64,000 nucleotides of DNA, taken from NCBI RefSeq assembly GCF_024721115.1, contig NZ_JAMDHK010000016.1, positions 70,523 to 134,522 on the forward strand, read 5' to 3'. Source of the stretch: Salipiger pentaromativorans (lineage in GTDB: Bacteria; Pseudomonadota; Alphaproteobacteria; Rhodobacterales; Rhodobacteraceae). The notes below the pieces were generated by a model. The model was given only the letters and a program-made list of their open reading frames with translations. It did no database searches and was not told where the DNA came from. This document shows, one piece after another, positions 15,868-25,227 of the stretch. Position 1 is the stretch's first letter. The number at the start of each line of letters is the position of its first letter. Made by a program: the position numbers and the translations under genes.

Positions 15868-16941
15868 ATGACCACCCGACGCGCGTTCCTTGCCAGCCTT
15901 CTCGCCGCCGGGGCCAGCCCCGCGGTGGGCTGGGCCGCCGTGGGCGACCCGAGCTATCTGGCCGCCGCGAAACTGCCCGATGGCAGCTATATGCTGGCGG
16001 GGCTGCGCGAGGACGGGTCCGAGGCGTTCCGTGTGCCGCTGCCGGCGCGCGGCCACGCGGCCTCGGCCCATCCCAGCCGCGCCGAGGCGGTGGGTTTTGC
16101 CCGGCGGCCCGGCACCTATGCGCTGGTGGTCGATTGCCGCGATGGCGCGGTGCTGCACCGGCTGACCCCGCCCGAAGACCGGCAGTTCAACGGCCACGGG
16201 ACGTTTTCGCCGGATGGCAGCCTGCTTTACACGGTGGAACAGCGGGTGGAGGACAGCGCCGGGTTCATCGGGCTTTGGGACGCCGAGGCGAATTACACCC
16301 GCATCGGCGAATTCGAAAGCCACGGGGTCGGGCCGCACGATCTGCGCATGATGCCGGATCGCCAGACGCTGGTGATCGCGAATGGCGGGATCCAGACCGA
16401 CCGATGGGACCGGACCAAGCTGAACATCGAGACCATGCGCCCGAGCCTCGTCTACACCGCGCTGGACGGCACGCTGCTGGAAAAGCGCGACTTGCCGGAA
16501 TTCTCGCAGAACTCCATCCGCCATCTGGCGCTGCGCGGCGACGGGCTGGTGGGCTTTGCCATGCAATGGGAGGGCGAGCCGGGCATGGCGCCGCCCTTGC
16601 TGGCGCTGCATCGGCGAGGCGAGGAGCTGGTACTCTGCGAGGCGCCGTTGGGCGACGAGCTGGCGATGGACGGCTATGCGGGCAGCGTGGCGTTTTCCGG
16701 CGACGGCGCCGAGATCGCCATCACCTCGCCGCGCGGCGGGCGCCTGCACCGGTTTTCGGAGAGCGGCGCTTTCCTCGGGTCGGTGTCGCGCGACGATATT
16801 TGCGGGCTGGCCAGCCACGCGGGCGGCTATATGGCCAGCGACGGGCTGGGCGGGGTGATGCTGATCTCTCCGGAGGGCGCCACACCGCTGCGCCGGGCCG
16901 AAGCCGCCTGGGACAATCATCTGGTGCCGATCCGGGCATAA
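15868..16941 (+). CDS. DUF1513 beta-propeller-like periplasmic protein
   Basis: 357 aa. The N-terminus MTTRRAFLASLLAAGASPAVGWA carries a twin-arginine (TRRAFL) export signal. The body shows repeated propeller-like blades (GHGTFSPDGSLLYTVE, GPHDLRMMPDRQTLVIANGG, GYAGSVAFSGDGAEIAITSPRGG), with histidines and aspartates typical of DUF1513. It is the last gene of the imelysin/DUF1111 operon, four bases after the previous stop, and convergent with the polyol operon. Exact role unknown; Tat export fits a protein folded with a cofactor. Confidence 0.88.
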   Translation: MTTRRAFLASLLAAGASPAVGWAAVGDPSYLAAAKLPDGSYMLAGLREDGSEAFRVPLPARGHAASAHPSRAEAVGFARRPGTYALVVDCRDGAVLHRLTPPEDRQFNGHGTFSPDGSLLYTVEQRVEDSAGFIGLWDAEANYTRIGEFESHGVGPHDLRMMPDRQTLVIANGGIQTDRWDRTKLNIETMRPSLVYTALDGTLLEKRDLPEFSQNSIRHLALRGDGLVGFAMQWEGEPGMAPPLLALHRRGEELVLCEAPLGDELAMDGYAGSVAFSGDGAEIAITSPRGGRLHRFSESGAFLGSVSRDDICGLASHAGGYMASDGLGGVMLISPEGATPLRRAEAAWDNHLVPIRA

Positions 16942-16962
16942 GGGCGCCCTCGGAGCGGGCGC

Positions 16963-18411
16963 CTACTGCACCGCCCTGATGCCGCGATAGGCCGGGCCGA
17001 ACCGGGCATAGGCCGCCTCGTAGGCGGGCACCAGCGCGGTGACCGGCTCGATCACCTCGCCGATGGGCGGCGGCGTCATCACCGTTTCAGGCGCCTCGCC
17101 GGTGGCGGCGGTCCGTCCCAGCCGCGCGGCGCCGAGGGCGGCGCCGAACTCGCCGGCCTTCGGCAGATGCAGCGGCAGGTTCAGCACCGTGGCCAGCAGC
17201 CGCAGCCAGTAGCGCGACCCGCTGCCGCCGCCGATGGCGAGCAGATGCGCGGGCCGCGCGCCGACCGCGCGCAGCGCCTCGGCGGAATCGCGCAGGCCGA
17301 AACAGACCCCTTCGAGCACCGCGCGGGTCAGGTCGTCGCGCGTGGTCTCGGCGCCGATCCCGGTCAGGGCCGCGCGTATGTCGGAATCGTTGTGCGGGGT
17401 GCGCTCGCCCGAGAGATAGGGCAGGAAGCGCAGCCGCCCCGGCGCGGAAAGCCTGTCGCCGAGGGCGGCGGTCAGCTCGGCCGGGCGGGTGCCGGTGATG
17501 CGGGCCAGCCAGTTGAGGCTGTCGGTGCAGCTCAGCATCACGCCCATCTGATACCAGCGCCCGGGCACCGCGTGACAGAAGCTGTGCAGCGCGCTTTCGG
17601 GCGCCGGGCGGTAGCCGTCGCGCGCCGCCAGCAGCACGCCCGACGTGCCGAGCGAGACAAAGCCCTGACCCTCCGACAGCACCCCGGTGCCGCAGGCGGC
17701 GGCGGCGTTGTCCCCGGCGCCGCCCGCCACCGCCGCACCCGGCCGCACGCCCCAGAGGCGGGCCAGATCCTCGCGCAGCTCACCGGCCTTGTCGCTGCCC
17801 TCGACCAGCCGGGGCATCTGGCCGCGCGTCATGCCGCCGGCCCGCAGCAGCGTGTCGGACCAGGCGCGCGCGCCGGTGTCGAGCCAGCTTGTGCCGGCGC
17901 TGTCGGACATATCCGCCACATAGGCGCCGGTGAGATAATGGGTGAGATAGGCCGCCGGGAGCAGTACCTTGGCCACGCGGGCAAAGGCGTCGGGCTCATG
18001 CCTGCGCAGCCAGAGCAGCTTGGGCGCGGTGAAGCCCGGGAAGACGATATTGCCCGACAGCTCCCGCACCTGCGGCGTGGCGTCGAGCCGCGCCGCCTCG
18101 GCCGCGCTGCGGGTGTCGTTCCACAGGATGCAGGGCCGGATCACCGCGCCCATGCGGTCCAGCAGCACCGCCCCGTGCATATGCCCGGCGACGCCGATCC
18201 CGCGCAGCTCCGGCCAGGCGGGGTGGCGGCGCAGCTCGGCCACCGCGCCTTCCAGCGCCGCGACCCAATCCGCCGGGTCCTGCTCGGACCAGCCGGGCGC
18301 CGGGTGCGAGACCTCGTAATGCCGTTCGGCGGCGGCAAGCGGTGCGCCTCGCGCGTCGGTGAGCAGGGCGCGCAGGCCGGAGGTGCCGAGGTCGATGCCG
18401 AGAAAGCTCAT
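16963..18411 (-). CDS. xylB: Xylulokinase
   Basis: FGGY-family sugar kinase (482 aa) phosphorylating D-xylulose with ATP. Motifs present: GIDLGTSGLRALL (ATP phosphate loop), GHMHG and ILWNDTR (substrate site), the catalytic aspartate region GAGDNAAAACG near 233-243, PYLSGERTPHNDSDIRAA, and GGGSGSRYW for adenosine binding. It starts 7 bases after mtlK. In Rhodobacter-type polyol loci this kinase handles xylulose produced from arabitol by the broad-specificity mannitol dehydrogenase. Confidence 0.92.
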   Translation of the reverse strand: MSFLGIDLGTSGLRALLTDARGAPLAAAERHYEVSHPAPGWSEQDPADWVAALEGAVAELRRHPAWPELRGIGVAGHMHGAVLLDRMGAVIRPCILWNDTRSAAEAARLDATPQVRELSGNIVFPGFTAPKLLWLRRHEPDAFARVAKVLLPAAYLTHYLTGAYVADMSDSAGTSWLDTGARAWSDTLLRAGGMTRGQMPRLVEGSDKAGELREDLARLWGVRPGAAVAGGAGDNAAAACGTGVLSEGQGFVSLGTSGVLLAARDGYRPAPESALHSFCHAVPGRWYQMGVMLSCTDSLNWLARITGTRPAELTAALGDRLSAPGRLRFLPYLSGERTPHNDSDIRAALTGIGAETTRDDLTRAVLEGVCFGLRDSAEALRAVGARPAHLLAIGGGSGSRYWLRLLATVLNLPLHLPKAGEFGAALGAARLGRTAATGEAPETVMTPPPIGEVIEPVTALVPAYEAAYARFGPAYRGIRAVQ

Positions 18412-18418
18412 GACGGGC

Positions 18419-19885
18419 TCACTCTGCCAGATAGCGGTCCAGCGCCGCCCGCGCGCCCTGGGTCCAGACCCGGTCGAGCCAGCGGGCGAAGCTGGCGCCA
18501 AAAACCGCGTTGCCGGCCAGATCGCCATAGACACTGCGCTGCTCGAGCCAGGCTTGCGGGCGGGCCTTTGCCGTGGCGGACAGCGCCACGAGGCGGTCCC
18601 AGTCGGGATCGTTGGGCGCGACCGGGCTGCCGTCTTCCAGCGTGCCGGCGCAGTAGCGGCACCAAAGCGCGGATTCCAGCGCCAGCCCTTCGACGGCCGC
18701 GCCGGCGCGCAGCCCGTCGGCAATCGAGGGCACGATGAATTTCGGCTGCCGGTTCGAGCCGTCGAGACAAAGTCGCCGGATCGTGTCCTTGACCGCCGGG
18801 TTCGAGAACCGCCCGTCGATCAGATCGAGATAGGCGGCGGGGGTGAATTCGGGCACCGGATGCACATGGGGCAGGATCTCCTGTTCCTCGACTTTGCGGA
18901 AGAAGCCATGCACCAGCGGATGGGCCATGGCCTCATCGGCCAGTTCGCAGCCCAGCAGAGCCCCGGCATAGGCGATGAGCGCATGGCCGCCGTTCAGGAT
19001 GCGGATCTTCATCCGCTCGTAATCGTGGACCTTGTCGGTAAAGGTCACGCCCACCTCCTCCAGACGCGGGCGACCCTGGGGAAAGCGGTCTTCCAGCACC
19101 CATTGCCGGAACGGTTCGCAGGTCACCGGCACCGGATCGTCCAGCCCGTATTCCGCGGCCAGCGCGCGCTCGGCGGCGCCGGTGGCGGGGGTGATGCGGT
19201 CGACCATGGAATTGGGAAAGGCGACGGTGTCGGCGATCCACGCCGCCAGCGCCGGGTCCGAAAGCCGCGCCGTGCCCACCACCGCGTCGCGCGTCACGCG
19301 GCCGTTGCCGGGGATATTGTCGCAGCTCATCACGGTGAAGGGCGGCGTGCCGGCGGCCCGGCGCGCCTTCAGCGCCGCCACGATGGCGCCGAAGACGGTT
19401 TTCGGTGCCTCGGGGGCGGCGCCGTCGGCGGCGATGTCGGGATGGCCGGGATCGAAGGTCTCGGTGGTGGGATCGACGTAATAACCGCCCTCGGTCACGG
19501 TCAGCGAGACGATGCGGGTGGCCGGGTCGGTCATCTTGGCAATGAGAGGGCCGTTGGTCTCGGCCACCTCCACATAGTCGATCATCGCGCCGACGATGCG
19601 CGGGCGGGTGCTGTCGGGGCCAAGTTCGATCACCGTCGACAGGCCATCCTGCGCCAGCAGCGCCGCGCGCATCCGCGCGTCGGAGGCGCGCACGCCGGCG
19701 CCGGTGATGGCCCAGTCGTGATCGCGTCCGGTGGCGAAGAGATCGTCGAGATAGACCGCCTGATGCGCGCGGTGGAAATTGCCCAGCCCCACATGCACGA
19801 TGCCATGGCGCAGGGATGCGCGGTCATAGGCGGGCAGGGCGACGCGCTTGTCCAGATCGCCCAGCGTTTCGGTCACCAGTTTCAT
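18419..19885 (-). CDS. mtlK: Mannitol 2-dehydrogenase (polyol dehydrogenase)
   Basis: Long-chain NAD-dependent polyol dehydrogenase (488 aa, expected size). It oxidises mannitol to fructose and commonly D-arabitol to D-xylulose. N-terminal nucleotide-binding region IVHVGLGNFHRAHQAVYLDDL, then SLTVTEGGYYVD, the family signature SCDNIPGNG (about 200-208), the catalytic block FPNSMVDRITPATG, and KIRILNGGHALIAYAG with the active-site lysine/asparagine/histidine set. It is flanked by smoS (12 bases upstream) and xylB. Confidence 0.95.
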   Translation of the reverse strand: MKLVTETLGDLDKRVALPAYDRASLRHGIVHVGLGNFHRAHQAVYLDDLFATGRDHDWAITGAGVRASDARMRAALLAQDGLSTVIELGPDSTRPRIVGAMIDYVEVAETNGPLIAKMTDPATRIVSLTVTEGGYYVDPTTETFDPGHPDIAADGAAPEAPKTVFGAIVAALKARRAAGTPPFTVMSCDNIPGNGRVTRDAVVGTARLSDPALAAWIADTVAFPNSMVDRITPATGAAERALAAEYGLDDPVPVTCEPFRQWVLEDRFPQGRPRLEEVGVTFTDKVHDYERMKIRILNGGHALIAYAGALLGCELADEAMAHPLVHGFFRKVEEQEILPHVHPVPEFTPAAYLDLIDGRFSNPAVKDTIRRLCLDGSNRQPKFIVPSIADGLRAGAAVEGLALESALWCRYCAGTLEDGSPVAPNDPDWDRLVALSATAKARPQAWLEQRSVYGDLAGNAVFGASFARWLDRVWTQGARAALDRYLAE

Positions 19886-19897
19886 GTCACGCCTCCG

Positions 19898-20671
19898 TCA
19901 GCTCATCCACTGACCGCCGTCCACGTTATAACACTGGGCGACGATATACGCGGCCTCTTCCGAGGCCAGGAAAATTGCCATGCCGGTCAGATCCTCGGCC
20001 CGGCCCATGCGGCCATAGGGCACCGCCGCGCCGACCTCGGCCTTCTTCTGGCCCGGCGGTTTGCCCTCGTATTTCGCAAAGAAGGCATCGACCCCGTCCC
20101 AGTGCTCGCCCTCGACCACGCCGGGGGCGATGGCGTTCACATTGATGCCATGGCGGATCAGGTTCAGCCCGGCCGATTGCGTGAGCGAGATCACCGCCGC
20201 CTTGCTGGCGCAATAGACCGCGACCAGCGGCTCGCCCCGGCGCCCGGCCTGGCTGGCCATGTTGATGATCCGACCCCGGATGCCCGCGTCGATCATGTGC
20301 CGGGCCACCGCCTGCATGGTAAAAAGCGTGCCGCTTACGTTGATGGCGAAGACCCGGTCGTAATCGGCGCGGGCGATCTCGGTCAGCGGCGCGGCGGAGA
20401 AGATGGCGGCGTTGTTGATCAGGATGTCGATGCGGCCCAGCGTGGCGACGGTTTCGGCCACGGCGGCGTCGATGCTGTCCTGCCGGGTCACATCCAGCGC
20501 AACCGCGATCGCCGCCGGGCCAAGCGCGGCGGCGGTTTCCTCGGCGCGGGCTATGTCGATATCGGCGATGGCCACCCGCGCGCCCTCGGCCACATAGGCG
20601 CGGGCAAAACCGGCGCCGATGCCGCGCGCGGCACCGGTGATCAGCGCGCATTTCCCGTCAAGCCGGGTCAC
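19898..20671 (-). CDS. smoS: Sorbitol dehydrogenase (L-iditol 2-dehydrogenase), SDR family
   Basis: Short-chain dehydrogenase (257 aa) converting D-sorbitol to D-fructose with NAD. Glycine motif TGAARGIG at 12-19, NNAAI at 86-90, catalytic Ser140, Tyr153 and Lys157. The C-terminus NVDGGQWMS is characteristic of this subfamily. It begins with GTG at 20671, overlapping the smoK stop by four bases (GTGA), so translation is likely coupled. Confidence 0.93.
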   Translation of the reverse strand: MTRLDGKCALITGAARGIGAGFARAYVAEGARVAIADIDIARAEETAAALGPAAIAVALDVTRQDSIDAAVAETVATLGRIDILINNAAIFSAAPLTEIARADYDRVFAINVSGTLFTMQAVARHMIDAGIRGRIINMASQAGRRGEPLVAVYCASKAAVISLTQSAGLNLIRHGINVNAIAPGVVEGEHWDGVDAFFAKYEGKPPGQKKAEVGAAVPYGRMGRAEDLTGMAIFLASEEAAYIVAQCYNVDGGQWMS

Positions 20672-21672
20672 AGGCGCAGCCCCTGCGCGTCGAAGCGGTG
20701 CAGCTTTTCGGTGTCGGGGGTGAGAAAGATGCGGTCGCCGTGGCGCACGGGCAGCTCGCCATCGACCCGCACGGTCAGCGGCTCGCTGCCCATGCCATGG
20801 CCGTGCACATGCACGAAGGTGTCGCTGCCCAGATGTTCGGCCACCCCCACGGTGCCATGCCACAGCCCCTCATCGGTCGAGACCGCGATATGTTCGGGGC
20901 GGATGCCGATGCTCTGGGCGCCATAGGTCCTGGCGACCTCGCCGCGGATCAGGTTCATCTTGGGGCTGCCGATGAAGCTTGCCACGAACTCGTTCCTCGG
21001 TTCGCGGTAAAGCTCCAGCGGCGAGCCGACCTGCTCGATATTGCCCGCCCGCAGCACCACGATCTTGTCGGCCATGGTCATCGCCTCGACCTGATCGTGG
21101 GTCACATAGATCATCGTGGTGGCCAGCGACTTGTGCAGCTCCATGATCTCGAGCCGCATGTTCACCCGCAGCGCCGCGTCGAGATTCGACAGCGGCTCGT
21201 CGAAGAGAAAGGCCTGCGGTTCGCGCACGATGGCGCGCCCGATGGCCACCCGCTGGCGCTGCCCGCCCGAGAGCTGGCCGGGCCGGCGGTCGAGGTAATC
21301 GGTGAGGTTCAGCGCCTTGGCGGCGCTGTCGATGCGGCGTTTCTGCTCGTCCTCGGGCACGCCGGCCATCTTCATCGGAAAGGCGATGTTCTTGCGCACC
21401 GACATATGCGGGTAAAGCGCATAGCTCTGGAACACCATGGCCAGCCCCCGCCTGGCGGGGGGCATGTCGGTGGCATCGGCGCCGTCGATGCGGATCTGTC
21501 CCGAACTCACGTCCTCGAGCCCGGCGATGAGCCGCAGCAGGGTGGATTTCCCGCAGCCCGAGGGGCCGACGAAGACCACGAATTCGCCGTCCTCGATGGT
21601 CAGGTCCAGCGGCGGGATGACATTCACCTCGCCGAAGCTCTTGGTCACCTGATCAAGCGTGATGCGTCCCAT
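20668..21672 (-). CDS. smoK: Polyol ABC transporter ATP-binding protein
   Basis: ATPase of the sorbitol/mannitol importer (334 aa; MalK/UgpC type). Walker [11 protein letters not shown]-loop [15 protein letters not shown], signature [14 protein letters not shown], Walker [12 protein letters not shown] and switch His in VTHDQ, followed by the C-terminal OB-fold regulatory domain (SIGIRPEHI). Its ATG at 21672 lies just downstream of a 5-unit tandem repeat that separates it from smoG. Confidence 0.95.
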   Translation of the reverse strand: MGRITLDQVTKSFGEVNVIPPLDLTIEDGEFVVFVGPSGCGKSTLLRLIAGLEDVSSGQIRIDGADATDMPPARRGLAMVFQSYALYPHMSVRKNIAFPMKMAGVPEDEQKRRIDSAAKALNLTDYLDRRPGQLSGGQRQRVAIGRAIVREPQAFLFDEPLSNLDAALRVNMRLEIMELHKSLATTMIYVTHDQVEAMTMADKIVVLRAGNIEQVGSPLELYREPRNEFVASFIGSPKMNLIRGEVARTYGAQSIGIRPEHIAVSTDEGLWHGTVGVAEHLGSDTFVHVHGHGMGSEPLTVRVDGELPVRHGDRIFLTPDTEKLHRFDAQGLRL

Positions 21673-21689
21673 GTCTCTGGTCCCTTTGC

Positions 21690-21862
21690 GTTTGCCCCGT
21701 CGCATCGCCGCGTGAGGGCTCTGTCGTTTGCCCTGTCGCGTCGCTGCTTGAGGGTGGTCGTGTGTTTGCCCTATCGCATTGCTGCTTGAGGGTCGTGTGG
21801 TTGCCCTACCGCATTGCTGCTTGAGGGCTTTGCGTTTGCCCCACCGCTTTGCCGCGTGAGGG
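21690..21862 (-). repeat. Five imperfect tandem 29-bp repeats between smoG and smoK
   Basis: Units at 21690-21718, 21726-21754, 21764-21792, 21799-21827 and 21834-21862. Consensus on the forward strand is GTTTGCCCY-N-Y-CGC-N-TYGCYGCKTGAGGG, and the period is 35-38 bases with variable 5-9 base spacers. In the transcribed (reverse) strand each unit starts CCCTCA and ends GGGC, allowing short stems, so the mRNA between smoG and smoK could carry a row of hairpins. It fills practically the whole intergenic space. Confidence 0.85.
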
Positions 21863-21866
21863 CGTG

Positions 21867-22697
21867 TTATTTCACCGCGCCGAAAGTCAGGCCGCGGACG
21901 AGTTGTTTCTGGCTGAACCAGCCCATGATGAGGATCGGCGCGATGGCCATGGTCGAGGCCGCCGAGAGCTTGGCGTAGAACAGGCCCTCGGGCGAGGAGT
22001 AGGAGGCGATGAACGCGGTCAACGGCGCGGCTTTCGCCGCCGTCAGGTTCAGCGTCCAGAATGCTTCGTTCCAGGCGAGGATGATATTGAGCAGCAGGGT
22101 CGAGGCGATCCCCGGCACCGCCATGGGCGTCAGCACATAGAGGATTTCGTCGCGCAGGGTGGCGCCGTCCATCCGCGCCGCCTCGAGGATCTCGCCGGGG
22201 ATCTCGCGGAAATAGGTGTAGAGCATCCAGATGATGATCGGCAGGTTGATCAGCGTCAGCACGATCACCAGCCCGACCCGGCTGTCGAGCAGCCCGAGAT
22301 CGCGGAAGATCAGATAGATCGGCACCAGCACCCCCACCGGCGGCAGCATCTTGGTCGAGAGCATCCACATCAGCACGTCCTTGGTGCGCTTGCCCGGCAC
22401 AAAGGCCATGGCCCAGGCGGCGGGCACCGCGATGATCAGGCCGATCAGCGTGGAGCCGACCGACAGCACCACCGAATTCCAGAAGTGCCGCAGGTAGTTG
22501 GAGCGTTCCTGCACGGTGGTATAGCTCTCCAGCGTCCATTGCGCGCGCAGCACCTCGAGCGGGGTGCGGATCGCGTCGCCCTCGGATTTGAACGACAGGA
22601 TGACGATCCAGAGGATCGGGAAGAAGATCGCGATCCCGACGATCCAGGCGGCGACGGTGACGATCGCCTTGCGCTGGGTGGTGGCGGCTCGGGCCAT
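21867..22697 (-). CDS. smoG: Polyol ABC transporter permease (MalG type)
   Basis: Inner-membrane permease of 276 aa with six hydrophobic segments. The cytoplasmic EAA loop appears as [24 protein letters not shown] near residues 175-198, the contact site for SmoK. N-terminal helix [24 protein letters not shown]. It pairs with SmoF. It is followed by the tandem repeat array before smoK and preceded by a 126-base spacer after smoF. Confidence 0.93.
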   Translation of the reverse strand: MARAATTQRKAIVTVAAWIVGIAIFFPILWIVILSFKSEGDAIRTPLEVLRAQWTLESYTTVQERSNYLRHFWNSVVLSVGSTLIGLIIAVPAAWAMAFVPGKRTKDVLMWMLSTKMLPPVGVLVPIYLIFRDLGLLDSRVGLVIVLTLINLPIIIWMLYTYFREIPGEILEAARMDGATLRDEILYVLTPMAVPGIASTLLLNIILAWNEAFWTLNLTAAKAAPLTAFIASYSSPEGLFYAKLSAASTMAIAPILIMGWFSQKQLVRGLTFGAVK

Positions 22698-22712
22698 GTC
22701 AGCGCCCTCCCT

Positions 22713-22740
22713 CTTTCATCTTTCGGAAAATACTCCCGCC
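22713..22740 (-). repeat. Dispersed GTATTT..GAAAGATGAAAG element, copy 1 (reverse)
   Basis: Reads GAGTATTTTCCGAAAGATGAAAG on the reverse strand, within the smoF-smoG spacer. One of eight related copies in the window. Confidence 0.7.
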
Positions 22741-22823
22741 GGAGGCAGATGCCGCCGCAGGCGGCCGGATCGGCCCGGCGCAGGCCGGGGCGACGGCGCG
22801 GATCTCTGTGGTCCCGGCCATCG

Positions 22824-23696
22824 TCACGCGTCCAGGTTCTTGCCGATCATCCGCATCAGGAAGATCGCGACGATATTGGCGAGGATGATGGCGATCACGC
22901 CGCCGGCCGAACCGCCGCCCACATCGAATTGCAGCAGCGACTGCATGTAGATGAGATAGGTGAGATTGGTCGAGGCGGTGCCGGGGCCGCCGTTGGTGGT
23001 CACCAGGATCTCCGCGAAGATCGACAGCAGAAAGATCGTCTGGATCAGGATCACCACGGTGATGGCGCGCGCCAGATGCGGCAGCATGATATAGCCGAAG
23101 CGCTGCACCGCGCCGGCGCCGTCCATCTCCGCCGCCTCGAGCTGCTCCTGGTCGAGCGATTGCAGCGCGGTCAGCAGGATCAGCGTGGCGAAGGGCAGCC
23201 ATTGCCAGCTCACGATGCCGATGATCGACATCAGCGGCGCCTGGCTGAGAAAATCATAGGGTTCCAGCCCCAGCCAGTGGGCGGCATGGCCGAAAAGCCC
23301 GTTCACCGGGTTCATGAACATGTTCTTCCAGACCAGCGCCGAGACCGTGGGCATCACGAAGAAGGGCGCGATCACCATGATCCGCACGATGCCTTGGCCC
23401 CAGAACGGCTGGTCCAGCAGCAGCGCCAGAAGGGTGCCGCCGATCACCGTGATCAGCAGCACGCCGCCCACCAGCAGCAGCGTATTGGTCAGGGCGGCGA
23501 AAAACGCCGGATCGGTGAGGAAGAAGCGGTAATTGGTCCAGCCGGTGAATTCCTCCATGCCCGGCATCAGCAGGTTGTAGCGCAGGAAGGAGAAATACAG
23601 CGTCATCGACAGCGGCACGATCATCCAGCCAAGCAGAAGAAGCACGGCGGGCGAGATCATCAGCCTTGCTGCGGCGCGGGAATGCTGGGTGGCCAT
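22824..23696 (-). CDS. smoF: Polyol ABC transporter permease (MalF type)
   Basis: Inner-membrane permease of 290 aa with six predicted helices. EAA loop QEQLEAAEMDGAGAVQRFGYIMLPHL near 190-215. The N-terminus begins MATQHSRAAARLMISPAVLLLLGWMIVPLSMTLYFS. ATG 23696 is chosen; an in-frame TTG lies six codons upstream. It is 106 bases after smoE and encodes the partner of SmoG. Confidence 0.92.
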   Translation of the reverse strand: MATQHSRAAARLMISPAVLLLLGWMIVPLSMTLYFSFLRYNLLMPGMEEFTGWTNYRFFLTDPAFFAALTNTLLLVGGVLLITVIGGTLLALLLDQPFWGQGIVRIMVIAPFFVMPTVSALVWKNMFMNPVNGLFGHAAHWLGLEPYDFLSQAPLMSIIGIVSWQWLPFATLILLTALQSLDQEQLEAAEMDGAGAVQRFGYIMLPHLARAITVVILIQTIFLLSIFAEILVTTNGGPGTASTNLTYLIYMQSLLQFDVGGGSAGGVIAIILANIVAIFLMRMIGKNLDA

Positions 23697-23802
23697 GGCG
23701 GGGTCTTTCGGCAAGGGGGAGCGAGAGGCGGCCGGACGGGCCGGCCCCGGTCGAACGGGGCGCGGGCCGGAGGTGCATCGGCCCGCGCCTGCAACGCGGC
23801 GG

Positions 23803-25122
23803 TTACTTGATGTAACCGGCCTTCGTCATTTCACGCTGGGTCAGCATCTGGGCGTTCTTCAGCGCCGTATCCGCGTCCATCTGGCCCGCAAGCGCGGCCG
23901 AGAACTGCTGGCCCACCGCCGTGCCGATGCCTTGGAACTCCGGGATCGAGACGAATTGCGCCCCCACATAGGGCACGTCCTGCACCGAGGGTTTCTCGGG
24001 CGTGGCGGCGTCCATGGTCTCTTTCGTCAGCGTCGCGAACGGCGCTTCGGCGAGATAGGTGGCGTTCTCGTAAAGCGATTTCCGCGTGCCCGGAGGCGCC
24101 GCGCGCCAACCCTGTTTCTCGGCCACGAGCTGGGTGTAATGCGGCCCGGTGGCCCAGGTCACAAAGGCTTCGGCGGCCTCGGGCGCGTCGGTGGATTTCG
24201 GGATTCCGAGGTTCCAGGACCACAGCCAGTTGCCGTGGTTGTCCACGCCGTCCTTGTTGGGAAAGACCGCATAGCCCACATTCTCGGCCACGCTGGATTC
24301 CTCGGGGTCGGTGACGAAACCGGCCGCCACGGTGGCGTCGATCCACATGCCGCATTTGCCTTGCTGGAACAGCGAGAGGTTCTCGTTGAACCCGTTCGAC
24401 GAGGCCCCCGGCGGGCCGTAATTGGTCATCAGGTCGAGGTAGTCCTTGAAGGCCGCCTGCCAGGGGGCGCTGTCGAATTCGGGCTCCCAGCTCATGTCGA
24501 ACCAGCGTGCGCCATAGGAATTCGCCATCGCCGAGATGAAGGCCATGTTCTCGCCCCAGCCCGGCTTGCCGCGCAGGCAGATGCCGTAGATGCCGGCATC
24601 CTTGTCGGTCATCTTGGCGGCGGCCTCCTTGATCTGCGCCCAGGTGGGCTGATCGGGAAGGCTCACGCCGGCCTGTTCCGCCAGGTCGGTGCGGTACATG
24701 ACCATGGCGCTTTCGCCGTAGAAGGGCAGGGCGTAGAGGCTGCCATCGACACTGAGCGCGCTGCGGATCGAGGGCAGAAGATCATCGACCTTGTAATCGG
24801 CGGGCAGATCGGTGAGCGGCATCAGCCAGCCGCGCGCGCCCCAGATCGGCACCTCGTAATTGCCGATGGTCATCACGTCGAACTGGCCGCCATTGGTGGC
24901 CACGTCCTGGGTCACGCGCTGGCGCAGCACGTTTTCTTCCAGCGTCACCCACTCGACCTTGATGTCGGGGTGCTGGGCATAGAAATCCTCCATCATGCTC
25001 TGCATGCGGATCATGTCGCCGTTGTTCACCGTCGCGACGGTGATCGTGGTTTCCGCCAGCGCGGCGGTCGCCAGCGCAGAGACGGCGCACGCGCCCATCA
25101 AGGCGCGGATCGAATGTTTCAT
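23803..25122 (-). CDS. smoE: Sorbitol/mannitol-binding periplasmic protein
   Basis: Extracellular solute-binding protein (439 aa, family 1). Signal peptide MKHSIRALMGACAVSALATAALA, then ETTITVATVNNGDMIRMQ. Typical features are GQFDVMTIGNYEVPIWGARGWL, ALPFYGESAMVMYRTDL and GKCGMWIDATVAAGFV. The start at 25122 has a strong GGGAGGA site. As the first structural gene after the palindromic operator it is probably the most abundant product of the operon. Confidence 0.94.
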   Translation of the reverse strand: MKHSIRALMGACAVSALATAALAETTITVATVNNGDMIRMQSMMEDFYAQHPDIKVEWVTLEENVLRQRVTQDVATNGGQFDVMTIGNYEVPIWGARGWLMPLTDLPADYKVDDLLPSIRSALSVDGSLYALPFYGESAMVMYRTDLAEQAGVSLPDQPTWAQIKEAAAKMTDKDAGIYGICLRGKPGWGENMAFISAMANSYGARWFDMSWEPEFDSAPWQAAFKDYLDLMTNYGPPGASSNGFNENLSLFQQGKCGMWIDATVAAGFVTDPEESSVAENVGYAVFPNKDGVDNHGNWLWSWNLGIPKSTDAPEAAEAFVTWATGPHYTQLVAEKQGWRAAPPGTRKSLYENATYLAEAPFATLTKETMDAATPEKPSVQDVPYVGAQFVSIPEFQGIGTAVGQQFSAALAGQMDADTALKNAQMLTQREMTKAGYIK

Positions 25123-25146
25123 GAACGGTCCTCCCAAACTCGACAT

Positions 25147-25182
25147 TGAGCATATGCTCACATGCTGGGCAAAAGCTCACAT
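25147..25182 (-). promoter_or_regulatory. Palindromic operator upstream of smoE (probable SorC-regulator site)
   Basis: Perfect 14-bp palindrome TGAGCATATGCTCA (25147-25160). On the reverse strand ATGTGAGC occurs twice, once at the palindrome and once about 19 bases upstream, giving repeated half-sites ahead of smoE. The neighbouring SorC-type regulator is the obvious candidate binder. Confidence 0.6.
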
Positions 25183-25227
25183 TGAGGCGTGAGTCGAGTC
25201 AAGCCCGTTTTGCGGGCATCCGGGGGC

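Noticed and set aside
16940-16965. GGCGCCC/GGGCGCC hairpin at the xylB stop as a terminator
   Set aside because: No T-run on either strand and it overlaps the stop codon; could be chance in this GC-rich junction.
18359-20926. 855-residue open frame antisense to the smo genes
   Set aside because: High GC keeps the opposite strand open; the sequence is Arg/Gly/Ala/His-rich with no domains and overlaps three well-supported genes.
21690-21862. Tandem repeats as a CRISPR array
   Set aside because: Spacers are only 5-9 bases and repeats diverge; no cas genes nearby.
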